Origin: Bacteroidales bacterium
GTDB taxonomy: Bacteria; Bacteroidota; Bacteroidia; Bacteroidales; Tenuifilaceae
Length of the DNA stretch: 64,000 nt
Assembly (NCBI GenBank): GCA_013376985.1
Contig: JACABB010000026.1
Span: 1-64,000 of the forward strand
Reading direction: 5' to 3'
This document shows positions 62,128 to 64,000 of this stretch, piece by piece. Within the stretch, counting starts at the first letter, position 1. Every line of letters begins with the position of its first letter. Under the pieces are notes generated by a model. It saw only the letters and a list, made by a program, of their open reading frames with translations, had not been told where the DNA came from and searched no databases. Both the position numbers and the translations under genes were made by a program.

Positions 62128-63495
62128 ATGAGCAAGGCTAATATTTTGGTTATTGATGATGATAAAGATATTCTAGTTGCTTCTGAAGTATTGCTTGAAA
62201 ATGAAGGCTTTAACTGTTTTTGTATTCAACACCCTGAGAATAGTAAAAAAATCCTGAACAACAAGGACATATCTATTATTCTCCTTGATATGAACTATTT
62301 AAAGGGTAATACCGATGGACACGAAGGTATCCATTGGCTCGATTTCTTTCTTAAAGAATACCCTGAAATTGTTGTTATACCAATTACTGCATATGTTGAT
62401 GTTGAACTAGCCGTAAACGCTGTAAAGAAAGGTGCCTTCGATTTTTTATTAAAACCTTGGGATAATAGAAAACTTATAAGCATTATCTATTCAGCTCTTC
62501 AACTAAGTAAGAGTTTAAAGGATACTTCACGTTTAAGGCAAATTCAGTCTTTCATTAAGACTGATTCTAATACCAAAACAATTGATATTTTGGGTGAAAG
62601 TAAAGAAATCAAAAGAGTCCTTGATGCAATTGATAAGGTTTCTGGAACAGAAGCAAATGTAATAATAACAGGCGATAGCGGAACTGGAAAAGATCTAGTT
62701 GCAAAGCAAATACATAATAAATCAAAGCGTAGAGATGAAATATTCTTTAAACTCGATCTGGCATCAATTCATGTTTCCTTATTTGAAAGCGAAATTTTTG
62801 GCTACGAAAAAGGAGCATTTACTGATGCTAAAGAATCAAAGCCTGGAAAAATCGAAATTGCTAATGGTGGTACTCTATTCCTCGATGAGATAACTTCACT
62901 GGATCTTAGTCAGCAATCAAAACTTCTTTCGTTACTTCAAAATAGGAAGATTACCCGAATAGGTTCACTAATCGAGAAGGATATTGATATTAGGCTTATC
63001 AGTTCCACAAATAAACCAATCAAAGAACTTATAAAATCTGGTTTGTTCCGTGAGGATCTTTATTTCAGGTTAAATACTTTCGAGATACATGTTCCAAGAT
63101 TATGTGAGCGAACAGAAGATATCCCTATACTTGCCAACTTTTATATCGAAAAATTTGCTAAACAGTACGAAAAACCTAATCTTAAAATCAACTCAAGAAT
63201 TTTAAATGCTTTTGCAAATTACTCATGGCCTGGAAATGTGAGGGAATTAATTAACATTATTGAAAGGGCTGTCATACTTAGTGATGGGAAAACGTTTGAC
63301 CTTAAAAATATACTACTTTCGGAAAAACAGATCAAATCAATTAATAATTCATCATTAAATATTGCAAATACTGAGGTTAACTTAATATTAAAAGCAATTG
63401 AAAAAAATGATAGAAATATGACATTAGCAGCAAAAGAACTAGGCTTAACCCGTTCATCTTTTTATCGTAGACTCGAAAAATATGGGATTAAATAG
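62128..63495 (+). CDS. NtrC-family sigma-54-dependent response regulator
   Basis: The 455-residue protein has a receiver domain (about 5-120) with acidic pocket DDD at 10-12 and acceptor Asp54, an AAA+ domain (about 150-380) with Walker A GDSGTGKD at 182-189, the sigma-54 contact loop GAFTDA at 229-234, Walker B in GGTLFLDEI, and a Fis-type helix-turn-helix (about 415-455). The loop reads GAFTDA in place of GAFTGA, a change that is common in Bacteroidota members. It activates sigma-54 promoters upon phosphorylation. The kinase gene overlaps its end by 14 bases, so the two form a two-component system. Confidence 0.94.
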   Translation: MSKANILVIDDDKDILVASEVLLENEGFNCFCIQHPENSKKILNNKDISIILLDMNYLKGNTDGHEGIHWLDFFLKEYPEIVVIPITAYVDVELAVNAVKKGAFDFLLKPWDNRKLISIIYSALQLSKSLKDTSRLRQIQSFIKTDSNTKTIDILGESKEIKRVLDAIDKVSGTEANVIITGDSGTGKDLVAKQIHNKSKRRDEIFFKLDLASIHVSLFESEIFGYEKGAFTDAKESKPGKIEIANGGTLFLDEITSLDLSQQSKLLSLLQNRKITRIGSLIEKDIDIRLISSTNKPIKELIKSGLFREDLYFRLNTFEIHVPRLCERTEDIPILANFYIEKFAKQYEKPNLKINSRILNAFANYSWPGNVRELINIIERAVILSDGKTFDLKNILLSEKQIKSINNSSLNIANTEVNLILKAIEKNDRNMTLAAKELGLTRSSFYRRLEKYGIK

Positions 63496-64000
63496 CTATA
63501 GAATAGGACTAATAATTAGAATTGTTGGATTACTAATAGTAATGTTAACCTTTTCATTCCTAGTAACTCAATCCAATTGGTTCTTTTCTTCAATTATTAT
63601 TGGACTTACATTAATTATTCTTGTTATTGAATTCTTTAGATACTCGTTTCGTTATAAAAATGATATTGAAAATTTAATCCAATCTTTTGAGGAGAACAAC
63701 TACCAATCAAACATAAGGGTTACAAAGCATAGATCCAAGTACAAAGAGGTTGAAAAAGCGTTTGAGCGTATCCAAAATGTCGTGCAAAAAGTTAGACTTG
63801 AAAGAGAAGTCCAATTCAATTTTCTTAAAATATTAATTGAAAATGTCCCATCTGGTATTATTACCTTGAATAGCGAGAATAAGATTCTGAATGTAAACCA
63901 ATCAGCAAAAACTATTCTTAGTATCAGCGATTCCTTTCAGTGGAGTACACTAGAAAATAGATACCCTCTATTCGCAAACCAGATTAAATCGAATAATCCT
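63482..64000 (+). CDS. Sensor histidine kinase, 5' part only (cut by window end)
   Basis: The frame opens at the ATG at 63482, inside the end of the regulator gene, and runs to the window edge (173 codons, no stop). The protein starts MGLNSYRIGLIIRIV and shows two membrane segments (about 8-27 and 33-52) with almost no periplasmic loop, a HAMP-like helical linker (about 60-110) and the start of a PAS domain (IENVPSGIITLNSENKIL). The HisKA and ATPase domains must lie beyond the window. The short loop suggests sensing within or at the membrane, as in kinases that work with peptide exporters. It is the probable partner of the regulator. Confidence 0.85.
   Translation, partial: MGLNSYRIGLIIRIVGLLIVMLTFSFLVTQSNWFFSSIIIGLTLIILVIEFFRYSFRYKNDIENLIQSFEENNYQSNIRVTKHRSKYKEVEKAFERIQNVVQKVRLEREVQFNFLKILIENVPSGIITLNSENKILNVNQSAKTILSISDSFQWSTLENRYPLFANQIKSNNP

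Overview
The window looks like chromosomal DNA of a member of the Bacteroidota, most likely a Bacteroidales/Marinilabiliales-type environmental or gut anaerobe. The evidence is low GC, promoters of the TTTG-N21-TAnnTTTG type, many signal-peptide proteins ending in aromatic residues (outer-membrane barrels), a TonB-dependent receptor, an ECF sigma/anti-sigma pair, LPxTG-free lipoproteins with Bacteroidota-style lipoboxes, and a GG-type ribosomal peptide precursor. I see no rRNA, tRNA, CRISPR array, insertion sequence or phage module.

Layout. 0-8.2 kb: a dispersed hairpin repeat, a small exported protein, and a four-gene minus-strand operon (UDP-GlcNAc 2-epimerase, a 1312-residue deacetylase/hydrolase-like surface enzyme, a GT2 synthase, an outer-membrane barrel) that looks like an exopolysaccharide locus. 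8.4-20 kb: a porin-like protein, a Cys-rich DUF6485 protein, an LtaS-like sulfatase-fold enzyme, isoaspartyl peptidase, a D-serine dehydratase/D-threonine aldolase-like enzyme, a hybrid histidine kinase, a SpoIIE phosphatase and an M28 peptidase. 20-30 kb: a Cys/Lys repeat lipoprotein, a BtuB-like receptor, an ECF sigma operon, an orphan Dam methylase and a membrane pyrophosphatase. 30-36 kb: SiaC-like protein, PatB-type C-S lyase, DUF4421 barrel, serine hydrolase, dihydroorotate-dehydrogenase-like protein.

36.5-45.5 kb is the most unusual region: two tandem copies of a three-gene cassette (CheW, outer-membrane beta-barrel, chemoreceptor) plus a third chemoreceptor. A pseudogene scrap of the upstream dihydroorotate-dehydrogenase-like gene sits right after the first receptor and marks the junction of a tandem duplication. 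Blocks of 238-293 bp are identical between copies inside diverged flanks, which points to gene conversion. All three receptors end in NYENF, which resembles the CheR-tethering pentapeptide of enterobacterial receptors. No cheA, cheR, cheB or cheY lies in the window.

45.6-57 kb: a PocR-PAS-PAS-GAF-PAS hybrid kinase, a nucleotide pyrophosphatase/phosphodiesterase-like enzyme, an S9-type hydrolase, an MFS exporter, an amidase, methylglyoxal synthase preceded by a structured intergenic element, and an M64 peptidase. 57-64 kb: an FtsX/MacB-type permease, then a ribosomal-peptide locus (six-cysteine GG-leader precursor followed by a radical SAM/SPASM maturase) and a divergent sigma-54-type response regulator with an overlapping, truncated sensor kinase. 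The same GTCC-N7-GGAC palindrome lies upstream of the permease and upstream of the regulator, which suggests that the regulator controls this neighbourhood.
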